This document shows, one piece after another, positions 47,301-58,596 of a stretch of 64,000 nt of DNA (position 1 is the stretch's first letter; each line of letters starts with the position of its first letter). The stretch covers positions 806,001 to 870,000 of the forward strand of contig JAPEIS010000014.1 in assembly GCA_029531795.1 (NCBI GenBank), in the 5' to 3' direction. The DNA comes from Sclerotinia nivalis (taxonomy: Eukaryota > Ascomycota > Leotiomycetes > Helotiales > Sclerotiniaceae). The notes beneath the pieces were generated by a model, which was given only the letters and a program-made list of their open reading frames with translations, did no database searches and had not been told where the DNA came from. The translations under genes were made by a program, and so were the position numbers.

Positions 47301-47492
47301 GAAAGCGGGACTCTGTAGAGCGGCTTTTAATAGCGCAAAGTTGGTCGAAAGACTTTCGATAGATTTGATCATGTCTGCATTTTCCTTTTTGCTACCTTTC
47401 CAAGCATTGTAATAATTAACAAGCCCTTCGCAAACTTGTATCCCAGCGGATAGGATACCAGCAATATTGCTGATTGCCCCTATCGCTTCCAT
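44340..47492 (-). pseudogene. STAND/NLR gene (Helo-like, NACHT, ankyrin), broken
   Basis: Exon 1 is 47492-47014, exon 2 is 46965-46102 and exon 3 starts at 46057 (introns 48 and 44 nt, phases agree). Residues 1-110 (IGAISNIAGILSAGIQVCEG) match the Helo-like N-terminal domain of fungal STAND proteins. A NACHT ATPase follows with Walker A GSPGAGKT (about 248-255) and Walker B LYIVVDALDE, then a helical winged-helix-like part (LTVRELQHAMAI, CHSTLQEYF). A TAG at 45540-45538 stops translation after 620 codons. The same frame continues with ankyrin repeats (ADIEATCSKGFTPLLMAAEMGH, ENSLHKASLGGYTEIVKQLV, TALHLAIGSRHEGVIRALID). Further breaks follow: frame changes near 44735 and 44660, an in-frame TAA, an extra ATGCA unit at 44570-44584 and a one-base shift near 44480. 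Ankyrin-like sequence ends near 44340. Such proteins act in non-self recognition and cell death. A 620-aa NACHT-only product could still be made. Confidence 0.8.
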
Positions 47493-48458
47493 AGCTTTTA
47501 CGAGTCTAATACAAGCACGGAAGCACTAGATCTTTGACAATAAATGGCCGTACAGTGTACAAATCAAATATGAAATTGATTCGTGGAATAAGACCAGGGT
47601 CAAGAGAATACGAGTATTAAATTCGGTCCCAATCAGAAAATTGGTATAGTATCGAAGGATTTATGGACAAAACAACGAAAAGTTCAAAGTGCGCTCTTTA
47701 CTTAAAGATATATCTTAAAAGCTGGAAGCGAATGTTCATGTGCGGCTGACTGAGGTTCCAATTCCAAAGAAGGAAATGGAAATCAATCGTAAGATTTCAT
47801 AGAATAAGAACTTGAAAGAATGGAAGCTGTCATGTCACAGAACACCTACCTGTATACTCAAATGCAGTTCCCGTTGGCGTTAAATTGTGGCAGAGTGAGC
47901 ATCTTGCAGGAGGCTGTGAAATGTGGATGGAGTTCAGCTAGAACTCTTCGAGTCCGGAAATGCATCATTCGTGGATGTGTGGCCATGTCAAGCCATAAGC
48001 TCAGCGATTTTATGCGCAACGATGTCTCTAGATTGTGTATTCCGTAGACTAGGTAATTCATAGTAAAAATCATATAGAGACTTCCTGGATATAGATTTGA
48101 TCTCAGATGTAAAGACAGAAAATACATTGTAGCTGAGTCTAAAAAACGATCTAGAAAAGATATAACTCATAAACAAACAACTTTATCAATATGATCACGT
48201 GCTCGGTACATTTACCCCAGATTTCTCCATTCCGGGAAGCGGTTGGCATGTGAAGATGCGCCGAGGACAACCCAAGAAAGCATCAGCGCATGTAACGATG
48301 GCAACATTTGCAAATACACAACGACGAAATCACACTTGAGAGCCACCTAAGTTATTGATCAGTACTTCACTGCACCTACTCATGAAGCCTTTAAATCTGC
48401 AGACTCGTTGAGCTGCTCATAACAGTATCCCGGAGTCTGTTTTACAAAGCTCATCATA
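47493..48458. other. Divergent region NLR / ABC transporter
   Basis: 966 bp between divergent start codons. An ATG frame at 47820-48047 (75 codons) shows no recognisable features. No repeat array. Confidence 0.5.
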
Positions 48459-50801
48459 ATGGCTGCGCAATCTAAAATCGGTTTCCTACCACCCGATAGA
48501 ACGATCAAGAGTATAATATCGGATCTCACATCATTATATCTCAAACATCGAACAAAGATCTCGCGGACGGTTTATCTTACATTATTCTTCGCTCTTCTCA
48601 ATCGCATACGATCTGCCATTTCCGAACAAAAGGCTGCAGCCATTCGTCATGCGGAATCGCGAAGAAGAGGTCCAGTTGCACTGGGTAATGGAGCGCAAGT
48701 ACCTGAGAGAAAAAAGGTTGAGCTGAATAGGGAGTTTTTCAAGAATTTGATTCGGCTTTTGAGAATATGCATTCCTGGATGGAGGAGCAAGGAAATGCGA
48801 CTGCTTGTCAGTCACAGTATCTTTCTCGTTATCAGAACTTTGATCAGTTTGAAAGTTGCTGCCATGGATGGTGCTTTGGTCTCGAGTCTAGTACGAGGCA
48901 AAGGGAAGGACTTTTTGATTGGCATTGTATGGTGGATGTTGATCGCGGTTCCTGCAACATTCACGAATTCTATGGTATGTACCATATGACCCCGTCTGCC
49001 GTGATCAAGCTAATACATGATATCTATAGCTCTCATATCATCAATGTAAACTTGCGCTTCAATACCGAACACGATTAACGAATTATATCCACGATGGATA
49101 CTTGTCGAATATGACATTTTACTCCCTTTCTGCTCTCGATGATCGAATAAAGAACGCAGATCAATTAATAACTGTGGATGTATCAAAATTTGCGAATAGT
49201 TTGGCGGAATTATATGGAAATCTCGCAAAACCAGCATTAGATATGGCAATATACAACTATTCTCTTTCCAAAAGTGTTGGTGGCGAGGGGCTTCTTTTTA
49301 TGTCGCTACTGGTACAACTTTCAGCAAATGTTATGAGAGCATTGACTCCTCCTTTTGGCAAATATGTGGCAGATGAGGCAAGATTAGAAGGAGAATTTCG
49401 ATTTCAACATTCGAGATTGATAGATTACAGTGAGGAGGTCGCATTGTATAATGGGCATGAAGCGGAAAAGGATACTTTGGATAAAGGCTACTTTACACTC
49501 ATAAAACATGTGAACTGTGAGTATCCCCTTGATTCGGTCTCTGACATTCAACTAATATCGCCATAGATATTTTAAGAAGAAGATTCACACATGGAATAAT
49601 GGAGGTAATGAACGTGACAACTCTTTCCCGGGGCAAGAAGCTAATTCCTATAGGATTTCGTTATCAAATACGTATGGGGAGCTCTAGGACTTATTCTCTG
49701 TAGTGTCCCGGTATTTTTTAAGATACCAGGTGCAAGTTCAGCAAGTATGGGTGATCGAACAGAAAGCTTCGTAACCAATCGAAGATTATTGCTTTCTAGT
49801 TCCGATGCCTTCGGTCGAGTAATGTTCTCCTACAAGGAGGTTACTGAATTAGCCGGATATACCTCACGAGTTGCCACACTCTTGGAAGTTATGGATGAGA
49901 TCAAAGCTGGACGATTCGTTAAAACTTTGGTATCCGAGGATGATTCTGGTGAACAATTAGAATTGATGAGAGGAAGAGGTACCATGATTGAAAGTGAAGA
50001 CATTGAATTCGTTGATGTGTATGTTCTATTCAAGCCTAATTATTACAAGTGCTAACCATTCCTAGACCAATTATCACTCCCGGTGGAAGTATTCTCGTCC
50101 GAAAACTCTCTTTTTCCATGAAACGTGGGGATCACGTTCTAGTAGTCGGACCAAATGGATGTGGTAAATCCTCCTTATTCCGCATTCTGGGAGGTCTATG
50201 GCCCGTATATGGTGGTACCGTCCGCAAACCGCCTCTTTCCCAAATTTTCTACGTCCCCCAGCGACCTTACCTTAGCGCCGGATCTCTTCGTCAACAAATC
50301 ATCTACCCTGATTCTCTTCGTACCATGCGCAGCAAAGGTATAACCGATTCTGACCTCCTTGCTATCCTTTCCATCCTCGACCTTGATCACCTCGTAACAG
50401 CTTTCCCCAATGGCTGGGATGCCGAAGCTGAATGGCGCGATGTGTTATCTGGAGGACTTCAACAACGTGTCGCTATGGCTCGCCTCTTCTATAATCGTCC
50501 CAAATATGCAATTCTAGATGAATGCACCAGTAGCGTCACTCTAGAAATGGAAAAAATCATGTACGAACATGCCAAAGCTTTAGATATTACGTTGATGACG
50601 GTCAGTCATCGTAGAAGTTTATGGAAATATCATAGTAAGATATTACAATTTGATGGGCAGGGAAAATATATTTTCACAGGATTGGATGCAGAGAAGAGAT
50701 TGAAATTGGAGGATGAAAAGGAGGAATTGGAGGCTCATTTGAGAGCTATGCCGGAGGTTAGGAGGAGATTTGATGAATTGATGTTAGGGAGGGGTGAGTA
50801 A
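48459..50801 (+). CDS. Peroxisomal ABCD-type half ABC transporter
   Basis: Five exons: 48459-48974, 49030-49516, 49567-49604 (38 nt), 49654-50018 and 50066-50801, with introns of 55, 50, 49 and 47 nt; all phases agree, giving 713 aa. The N-terminal half is the ABCD transmembrane domain ([33 protein letters not shown] and [14 protein letters not shown], the EAA-like loop). The C-terminal half is the nucleotide-binding domain: Walker [11 protein letters not shown]-loop region [17 protein letters not shown], signature [15 protein letters not shown], Walker [12 protein letters not shown] and the switch histidine VSHRRSLW. Family members (yeast Pxa1/Pxa2, human ALDP) import long-chain acyl-CoA into peroxisomes as heterodimers. 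I cannot tell Pxa1 from Pxa2 by eye. The aspartate before the Walker B glutamate and all core motifs are present, so it should be active. Confidence 0.93.
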
Positions 50802-51429
50802 GGGGGGATGTGGAGACGAGAATACATATAAGTCTTACGTTACTCATATACCATTTTATTTACCCGTGGTTTTCCATTTTCCCAAACTCCGATTTTGGTA
50901 ATGTGAAACTATACTTTATGCTTTCTTGAGCTCATATCTAGACCATTGGAAAATATGGTCTGGTGTAAGTGTGACGTTCAAATCAAGCTTCATCTTATTA
51001 CCTATCCCATGTATTCCCCGTATTCCGTATTAGGCTATCATTCCAAGCTACATGGACCTTACATAAGACTCAAATATTAAACACGCTCAGCTCCTAATCA
51101 AATCCATGTACAAAGCACAAAATATCAAAATTCTGAACTTGATAATTTATTATCTATCTCATGAATCTAAGATTACATATAACAGAATAGCAGTATAAAA
51201 ATATCGCCCGCCACCCATTCCGACGCCGAATTTCGGTATGATTTATCGGTATGATTTATACATACATACATATATCACATCTAATCTATGATAGATCTTG
51301 GGTATTTATCTTGCGATGCACATTTCTAATACATCAATTAGGTATCGCGATCGATATTCAACCAACTCCAAAATAACTCCCTCCCCTCTTTTCGCTTATG
51401 CACACATGTACAAACTCGAATGAGTATCT
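50802..51429. other. Convergent 3' intergenic region
   Basis: About 630 bp between the ABC transporter and the minus-strand secreted-protein gene. AT-rich, with a short direct repeat CGGTATGATTTAT at 51234 and 51249. No gene seen. Confidence 0.5.
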
Positions 51430-52622
51430 CTATAAATCAATCTTCCATCTATCACCCTCGTCTGCGTTTTCATCCTCATCCTCGCTTCCCTTTTTGTGAT
51501 TCATTTCACTCTTTTTTTTCCCTTCATAATTACTTTTTCTATCTTCAATCTCCGCACTCAAAGGTATCTGTGAACATTCCCTCAATATCTCTTTTCCAGT
51601 TTCGTCTACGGTGATTCCGTAGTTTATCCATGTTGCTGTGTATGTAAATGAGATTTCTTTTCGCTTGTTTTGGTTTTGGTTTTGGGTTTGGGTTTGGGTT
51701 TCTTTTTCTTTTCCTTCTTCTGGGTACGAAGGAGTCCCGCCACTTTCGCTCGGATATGTCGTCGACTCGTGATCATACGATGTAGAAGAAGGAAAAATAA
51801 TATCCGAAGGTCCCAATCTCCTCCTCTCCATCTCCGCCTTCCTCCTCCTTCCCAAAGAATTCACCCCCACTTCCACCCTAGGAACCCCACCCCCAATCTC
51901 CAACCTCCCCCATCCCATCCCCTTCATCTCCTCGCTAACCCCGGCATTAACCAAACCCAACATTCTCAAAAACATCCTCCATTCCTCTTTCGTAATACCC
52001 GAAACCCCTGCTTTGGTGGCCGGCGTTATGGATATATAGAGGGAAGTTTTGAAAGATGTTGATTTTTGTGTGATGGTTGTGGGGAGTGTGTACGTATCTT
52101 GATCTTGATCTTGATCTGGAGAGGAAGCAGAAGAAGATGAGGGTCCGCTAGCGCGGCCAGGCGAAAATGTATAATAGGGGGAGGAAGTGGGACCCGCGGG
52201 ATAGAGGAGGTGGAGATTGGAGAAGAGGTTGTTGGTTAAGTTTGGCCAGGCTTGATAGAGTTGCGGACAGGTGGAGGTTAGAGTGAAGGGGATTGGGAGT
52301 GGTGAGGAAGAGGATGAAAAAGAAGGGTTGTGGGAGGTGGGGGGATGGACGTTAAGGATTCCGGAGTGAGAGGGGTGGAGAGATGTGGTTGTATAGAGAT
52401 TGAGGGGAGTTTGTGGTTGATTGAGAATTGAGAGGGCTATGAGAGGAACGTGTTAGTTTTGTTTCTTGAAAGGGAGAAAAGAAGAAGTAGGAGGATTGAG
52501 AATTATGTAAACTTACTTTCTGATGAACTGGGTGCTGGATGTAATTGTGTAGGATACGCATTTATTGAAGCGATCAAACTGGCTAGCAGCGAGAAAGCAG
52601 ATATTGACGTACGCGAATACAT
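51430..52622 (-). CDS. Predicted secreted protein of unknown function (370 aa)
   Basis: Two exons: 52622-52517 and 52436-51430, joined over an 80-nt intron (donor GTAAGT, acceptor CATAG, phase 1). The frame stays open through about 335 codons with no ATG between the intron and residue 212, so the gene is easy to miss. The N-terminus MYSRTSISAFSLLASLIASI followed by NA and YPTQ is a good signal peptide with cleavage expected after A22. The mature part has a Pro/Ser/Thr-rich region, a fold-like stretch around STCPQLYQAWPNLTNNLFSN with one Cys and an N-glycosylation sequon, a DQ repeat, the motif ITKEEWRMFLRMLGL, a basic KAEMERRR stretch, a QTQTQNQNQN run and an acidic tail. No enzyme motif is visible. 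It could be a secreted or cell-wall-associated protein; the function is unknown. Confidence 0.75.
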
Positions 52623-54378
52623 AGCTAATTTTCCGGATCCCTTCGTTTGAATTCTTCTACTTCCGCGAAATTGAATATCAGATGAAAAGATAAGACGACT
52701 AGAAATTCCAAATCCTTTCTAATTTGTTGTGAAGCAGAGAGAGAGAAAGAGGGGGAAAAAAAGAAAGAAATTAAGGGTATCAAATAAAAGAAAAAGAACA
52801 AGATAACAAAAGTTCTTCAAATCCAAAAACTCGAAATATAAAATGTAACCAACAAACCAAAAATAAACCAAAATCCCACAAATTTACTCAATCATTTCAT
52901 TTTCCATCCTTCTCCCTCCTTATATATATACCCCTCCTACCTTCCGCATCTCTACTCTCATTCTCTAAACCCTGCGCTCATCAATCCCTCACTCACCTAT
53001 AGTAACAATCTATCTCACCCGGCCCCAATGCAAACCTCACAAGCATGCATGTCACCAACAAACCACCAACAAGTGCATCCATGCCTCCATCCATCTATCT
53101 ATCTATCCTGCATAAAAAAACAAAAACACCCAAAAGAAATAAGCAACCACACCCTACAAAACCGGGTTCAGAAACATAAGCTGGGCGCTTACTGCGCTCG
53201 TGCATTATGATATTTATAGTTCTATATACCTACCTACATATACATATAGGAAGCACCCTATAAGATCACGATCCGATTTGTTTCATAATAGCCGCTTGGG
53301 ACCATACCAGAGTTCTACCATACCATAACATGCCAGCGCTTAAACTATCAACTATCCAATTACAAACAACAAACATGTACTATCCCATCCCCAAATCCCC
53401 AAATCAACCAAACCCAATTTTGAAAGGAAAAAAAAAATACAGAATAATCAATTTAGATATCAATTATTTCATACTAATACATCCCCAATTTACTAATTTC
53501 CACCCATTTCAAGAAAATTTAATCACCATAAAATCTTTCATTGATACCGATATCGATATCGTCTCTACTTCGGAGTTTGTACCCTCCCTTCCTTAGGCTT
53601 ATTATATATACAGGTGCTAACTCCTGAGCATTTCTTTCCACTTCCTTCCGGCATCACCGGCAATTAACCTTCACAAATACGATTTACCCGTCTAACTAAC
53701 CTTATTGATGAGTGCCGAGGTTATTTTATCTGAAATCACGTTATGAATCCCAAGCCTACACATGTGTACTCCGTTCTGTGTAACTTAATTCCATCTCGAT
53801 CTTGTGTTATATATGGAGAACGCAATCATGAATTCCTCCACTACCTATCTAATGTATGTCGCTCTCAGCTTTACCGCTTCATATTGTAAGCCTTTTCGGT
53901 TTTTAATGTGTAAAAACCTCTTCTACCACGATTCTTCATCTTTCTTCCTCTGCTCTCAATCAAAACTCGCTGTCTGGTATCTCTTTCCTCTCAAAAGCTC
54001 AAGCCCTTTTCTCAATTCATATACACTCCATCCAAGCAAAAGCATAATACAAGAAAAAGTCTTTCAAGTCGAAGCCCAACCAAATTTTCACTACCAACGT
54101 TACAAAATCCCTCATCTCCAACGCTCCAGATATCACTCATCCGTCTGAGTTCATATCTAACATATGCACATGAACCAAAACCAAAGAAAGAGCGACAAAA
54201 AACAATGTGTAAACATTTCCGAATGTAACAAGGTCCAAAGAGAAATCAAATCAAGGTAACGCCAAATCGCTATGCATCCAAAAACTGGGCGAAAATCATA
54301 GTGTAGACGAAAGTTGCTAGCCCGTTTAGAAGATTGATTGTATGGCTGAAAGTAAACAATGGCATCGTTATTAAAGAT
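52623..54378. other. 1.8-kb intergenic region
   Basis: Between two minus-strand genes. 52735-52830 is A/G-rich and 52900-53000 is pyrimidine-rich, with TATATATATA at about 52922. No coding-like ATG frame beyond about 110 codons (53804-54148 is Ser/Phe-rich, without features). No RNA gene seen. Confidence 0.5.
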
Positions 54379-55998
54379 TTATTTGCCGTCTACAACTATG
54401 GAGAATATTAGCGGAGTTATCAATGAAAGTATAGAAATGAGTTACTTACCAACAGTAGTTGTAGTATCCGGAACAGGGTCTTCATGCTTCGCAACACTAC
54501 CCTTACCACGCCAAGTACTGACAGCAGGGATTTGTGCATCATAACGGACTTCTTGTGTACCATAAGCACGAGGGGTGAGCTTAATGAGTGTATGAAGAGG
54601 TACGGCCATCCATGGTGATTCATCTTGGGGCTTCTTCATGAAGTAAGCGTAGATACAACTAGATAGGGTTAGCAGCTTATGTGCATTTAAACGAATAAGC
54701 CTTACCGAAGAATAGCTTGATGGGTAACAATCAAAATATCCTCTGATCGCTCTAATTCCATGATGATGGGTTCTAGCCGAATAACAACATCACGATAAGA
54801 TTCTCCACCGCGATATCTGTAATTGTATTTATCCTCATCACGAGCCTCGAAGTCATCTGGATATCGCTCCTTGATATCTTGATAAGTAAGTCCATCACAA
54901 ACACCAGAGTTTAGTTCATCGAGAGCCTTCCATTGAAGCTGATTATACTCATTAGGAAGGTGACGAGCTGTGGCGATAGTGCGACGAAGGGTTGAAGTCC
55001 AGACAGTCAATGGACGATTGTCCTATTTAAATTAGTCATGGGACTCAACTAAATCTCGATGGAAAGGTACGTACTCCTACTGATTCTAGAACCAATGCAG
55101 GTAATTTCTTGGCATACATCTCCCCACGAGGGGATAACTCGGCATCACCACCAATCTTTCCTTCAAGGTTGTACATCGACTCTCCATGCTATATAAAATT
55201 AGCAAAATGAGATTCATGATATCCAATGGTTACTTACTCGTGACAACCAAATAGATCTCGGCTTAATATGCAAATTCATCAAGTAATAGACCACGCGACT
55301 TTGAAGATAGTCTTGAATCCGATTGATGATGACTTGTTTTCCGACGTTCATAATCTTCAGATAGGTAAGATCACTCTCATCGTCGTCAATTGTCTCATAG
55401 ACCTTCTCGTAGTTCTTGATCCTATTTCTAAAGTCTTGTGCGGCTTTCTCCGGGTCTGAACCAGCGTAGTCTGGGGATGTAGTTTTTACTTCCAGAATGT
55501 TTGACATTATCAAGTCCTCATCGTCACATTTCGATTCGACAAAAAGGGTCTCGATCCCTTCGGCATCACAACGATCTTTGATCCATCTACGGCGCTCTTT
55601 TGTACTATTCGTAGCATCAAGAATGGCAACAATTCCTTGCTTATTCTTAAACCAATCAAGCATGTCATTGACGGCAGCTTCGGCGGCAGCTTTGCGCATA
55701 CGTTCGCCCTCAGTATTGCTCGTATCGAAGAAATCGGCTGTAGGGTTGGGAGTTGCGTTTCGACGATAGTTGCCGACATTGAAGACTTGCGCATCGATCG
55801 AGAGCCATTTGAGGTAACGTTGAGCTGTAAAGAAGATATGTTTAGATTTGCATGTACCTGGATCGATTGATGTTTGTACGTACCCTTTTGTGCAATGAGA
55901 GATTTTCCTCTTGCAGGAAGACCGACCATTACCACGCAGATCTGAGTATCCTCAACCTGTACGCCGTAGCCATTAGACTTTGTCTTGAATCGCGTCAT
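54379..55998 (-). CDS. 6-phosphofructo-2-kinase/fructose-2,6-bisphosphatase
   Basis: Six exons on the minus strand: 55998-55884, 55824-55238, 55188-55075, 55022-54706, 54658-54450 and 54395-54379 (introns 59, 49, 52, 47 and 54 nt, phases agree), giving 452 aa. The N-terminal kinase has Walker A GLPARGKSLIAQK (about residues 27-39), NVGNYRR and AILDATNSTKERRRWI. The C-terminal phosphoglycerate-mutase-like bisphosphatase has the catalytic SRHGES (split by intron 2 between R and H), TSTLRRTIATA, LNSGVCDGLTYQDI and the second histidine in THQAILRC. Both active sites look intact, so the enzyme should make and break fructose-2,6-bisphosphate, the activator of glycolytic PFK1. The last exon (VVDGK after the join) depends on a well-formed intron; reading through it gives a stop three codons later (VGK), so two near-identical tails are possible. 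Confidence 0.93.
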
Positions 55999-58596
55999 TT
56001 TTGTAGAGAACGGTCAGAGTTAAAGAGTAGGATTAGAAGGAGCTCGATTGAATAGAAAAGAGGTATAATGAAGGATTAAATGGTGAGTTGCAAAAGAGAG
56101 AAAAGAACGATCGCGTAAGGTTATCAACGGCGATTAAGAGGTAAGGAACGGGTGAGTTCGGAGGGATAGGCTATTTTCTGCACAAGAAGACAGAAAATAG
56201 ATTTCCTCGAAGGGTATAAATTGGTCTCTAATAAACTCGAGAGAAACAAAGTGAATTAGAAAAATATGCAAAGTATATGAACATTGAATGCTTTTGAATG
56301 AAGGTTGTAAAGTTGTAAGGTTGTAAGGAATTGGGTGTAATGGAGATTTCGATGATGGGAGTTGTAGAAATGATTTTATGATTTTATGATTTTATGAATT
56401 TATGATTTCTTTCATTCTTTATTTCTTTCTAGAAGGAAAGAAAAGATTCAGGGAGGAAGGAGCCCTGTAAAATGTAAGGGTTTACGAGATTTTGCTAGCA
56501 GATACTGTCAGATAGGGTAATTTTTTGGTTTGGTTGAATGTGCAATGTGCTTGGGCCCTTTGAACATCGGGAATTCCCCTTAGAATCCCCTAAAACCCCT
56601 GTCTCCCGAAAAATTCCACTTTGTTACAATAGCTGAACCTGGTTTTGTGCGAGGAATTTCCCACCCTATGACGATTCCCAAGAGTTTCAGTTCACCGGTA
56701 AAATGTAAAATGTAAAATATAAAATGTAAAATGTAAAATGTAAAATGTAAAATGTAAAATGTAAAATGTAAAATGTAAAATGTAAAATGTAAAATGTAAA
56801 ATGTAAAATGTGCCTAGTACCTAGTACCACCTAGTATCCCTTCCTGTGAGAGAAAAGTAAAGGTAACCTCAAAATCCAACCCCGCACGAGGCTGAGGATC
56901 TAGTGGCTTGTTTCTACCCCTCTATCTGTTTAACATGGAGAGAATGTGCTTGAACGATGATGATTGGTCATTAAGAGGCTAATGCCCATTATGGCCAGTA
57001 TCAATCTTTTCACTCTTTCTCCCTTCTCCAAAGAAAATAAACTTCAAATGCCTCGAAGCAAAGGTGGCCAAAGCAAAAGGAGAAGAGATCATTTTCAGGG
57101 GGAAACACTTATTGTGGATTTACTTTCCACAGTTCCACCAAAGATCCTCTTTTTTTTTCTCCGCAAATTATGCACTATGTTCTCATTAGGACCAAAGAGA
57201 TCAATAATCACATCAATCACATCAACCACGCCAGTAGTACTGGTCATCTATGGTGGAATGATTAATACAATAGCATCTAGATCCTCCAGTCATAATATTG
57301 ATTTCATCCATAGAGAAGTCTTTCTAGCTGTTTCCCAATCACCTCAACCCAAAATCAGGATGAGGTTTGGAAATTTGCAAGTATAGTTTCAGTCTTGTGA
57401 CTGACTGCCTGCCTTGTCTCATCGGCACAAAGCTGTGTCAAACTTTGGTTCTCAAATGCACTTATCTAAGAGGTGGAAGGATAACCAACCACACCGAGAA
57501 AACTCCTTTGCCGCAAGTTACTTCAAATGCAGCAAGTCTGGCTTGTTCATTTGTTCCTCACCGCTGATCTTGCCAATTCAATCCAAATATCAATCACGTG
57601 GATAAGATGTGGATGAGATCTGAGATTTCGTTGCATCAGATCCATCTCCCTTTGTGTTCACAATCTTATCATCGGCATGGGTAGTCAAACTTTGACATTT
57701 GATGAATTACTTCAATCCATCAAAAATTGGACAATTGCATGCAAGTTTTGAAATAGAAGCTGCTGAAAGGATTATTCAACATACATTCCCGATGGAGTCC
57801 CCCTCTCCTTTTCTTCTCAATGAACTTCCTGCTATAACTCCGTACATATTTGCTTGATCAGATAAGGACGCGTTTAGTGAGCTCAACAGTTGTAAGAGGA
57901 TGAACAGAATCAATAAACCAAAATGGTAATGCGTAAGCTGAAAGTTGAGTAAGTAACAAATCTAAGAAGACAAGTTGTCATACAATTAGAGAAGAGACAA
58001 ATAGATACTTTTATGAAGGAGTTGGAATTCTTATTGATGATGATGTATTATTATTTGCTTTGTTATTCCCTTGCTTATTCCTTATCATCGTATCGATAAA
58101 GATTTGCATGTTCGAAAGTTGTAATGGAACATAAAGCAGCGAACTATCTTAACAAATCTGGAGTTGTTGTGATGAGGCTTGTGGCAGTATTGTCTATTTT
58201 GATTGGTTATCCATGCCCTTCAACCTCCGATGTCACTGAATAAAGGAAGACAACCAGCCCTAATGATAATTATACAGATTATATCATAATAATCCTCTTT
58301 GTGGTACAGCAAAATGCTACCGGTACTCCGTACATCAACAAATACCGAGACAACATAATAGTCCGTGCTTTTGATAAAATATTACGCTAAGTTTAAGCAT
58401 GTGTTTTGTTAGCCAATAAAATTCATGGAATTAATGTAAGTGGGGCCATTTTCACGTGAAGTGGACGCCTACTATGGGGCAGTTTGGTCTTGCCTCTATT
58501 TAAAATCCCATGCCAAAACAATGCAGCATTCCGAAATGCCATCTAATCAACTACACCATCTCATTTGTAGATTTCTACATACACGACTAGATTATC
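55999..58596. other. 2.6-kb divergent intergenic region
   Basis: Between the PFKFB-type gene (-) and the Uma2-like gene (+). It contains ATTTTATG repeats near 56372-56405 and the GTAAAAT array (separate entry). A plus-strand ATG frame at 56982-57386 (about 134 codons) lacks any recognisable feature. ACTCCGTAC motifs occur at 57837 and 58325. No gene called. Confidence 0.5.
56698..56810 (+). repeat. Heptanucleotide tandem repeat GTAAAAT
   Basis: About 16 copies of GTAAAAT, nearly all perfect, with one GTAAAATA-type variant. It lies 700 bp upstream of the start codon of the PFKFB-type gene. Confidence 0.96.

Noticed and set aside
56982..57386. Plus-strand ATG frame of about 134 codons
   Set aside because: No motif, and composition typical of non-coding DNA; no splice partners found.
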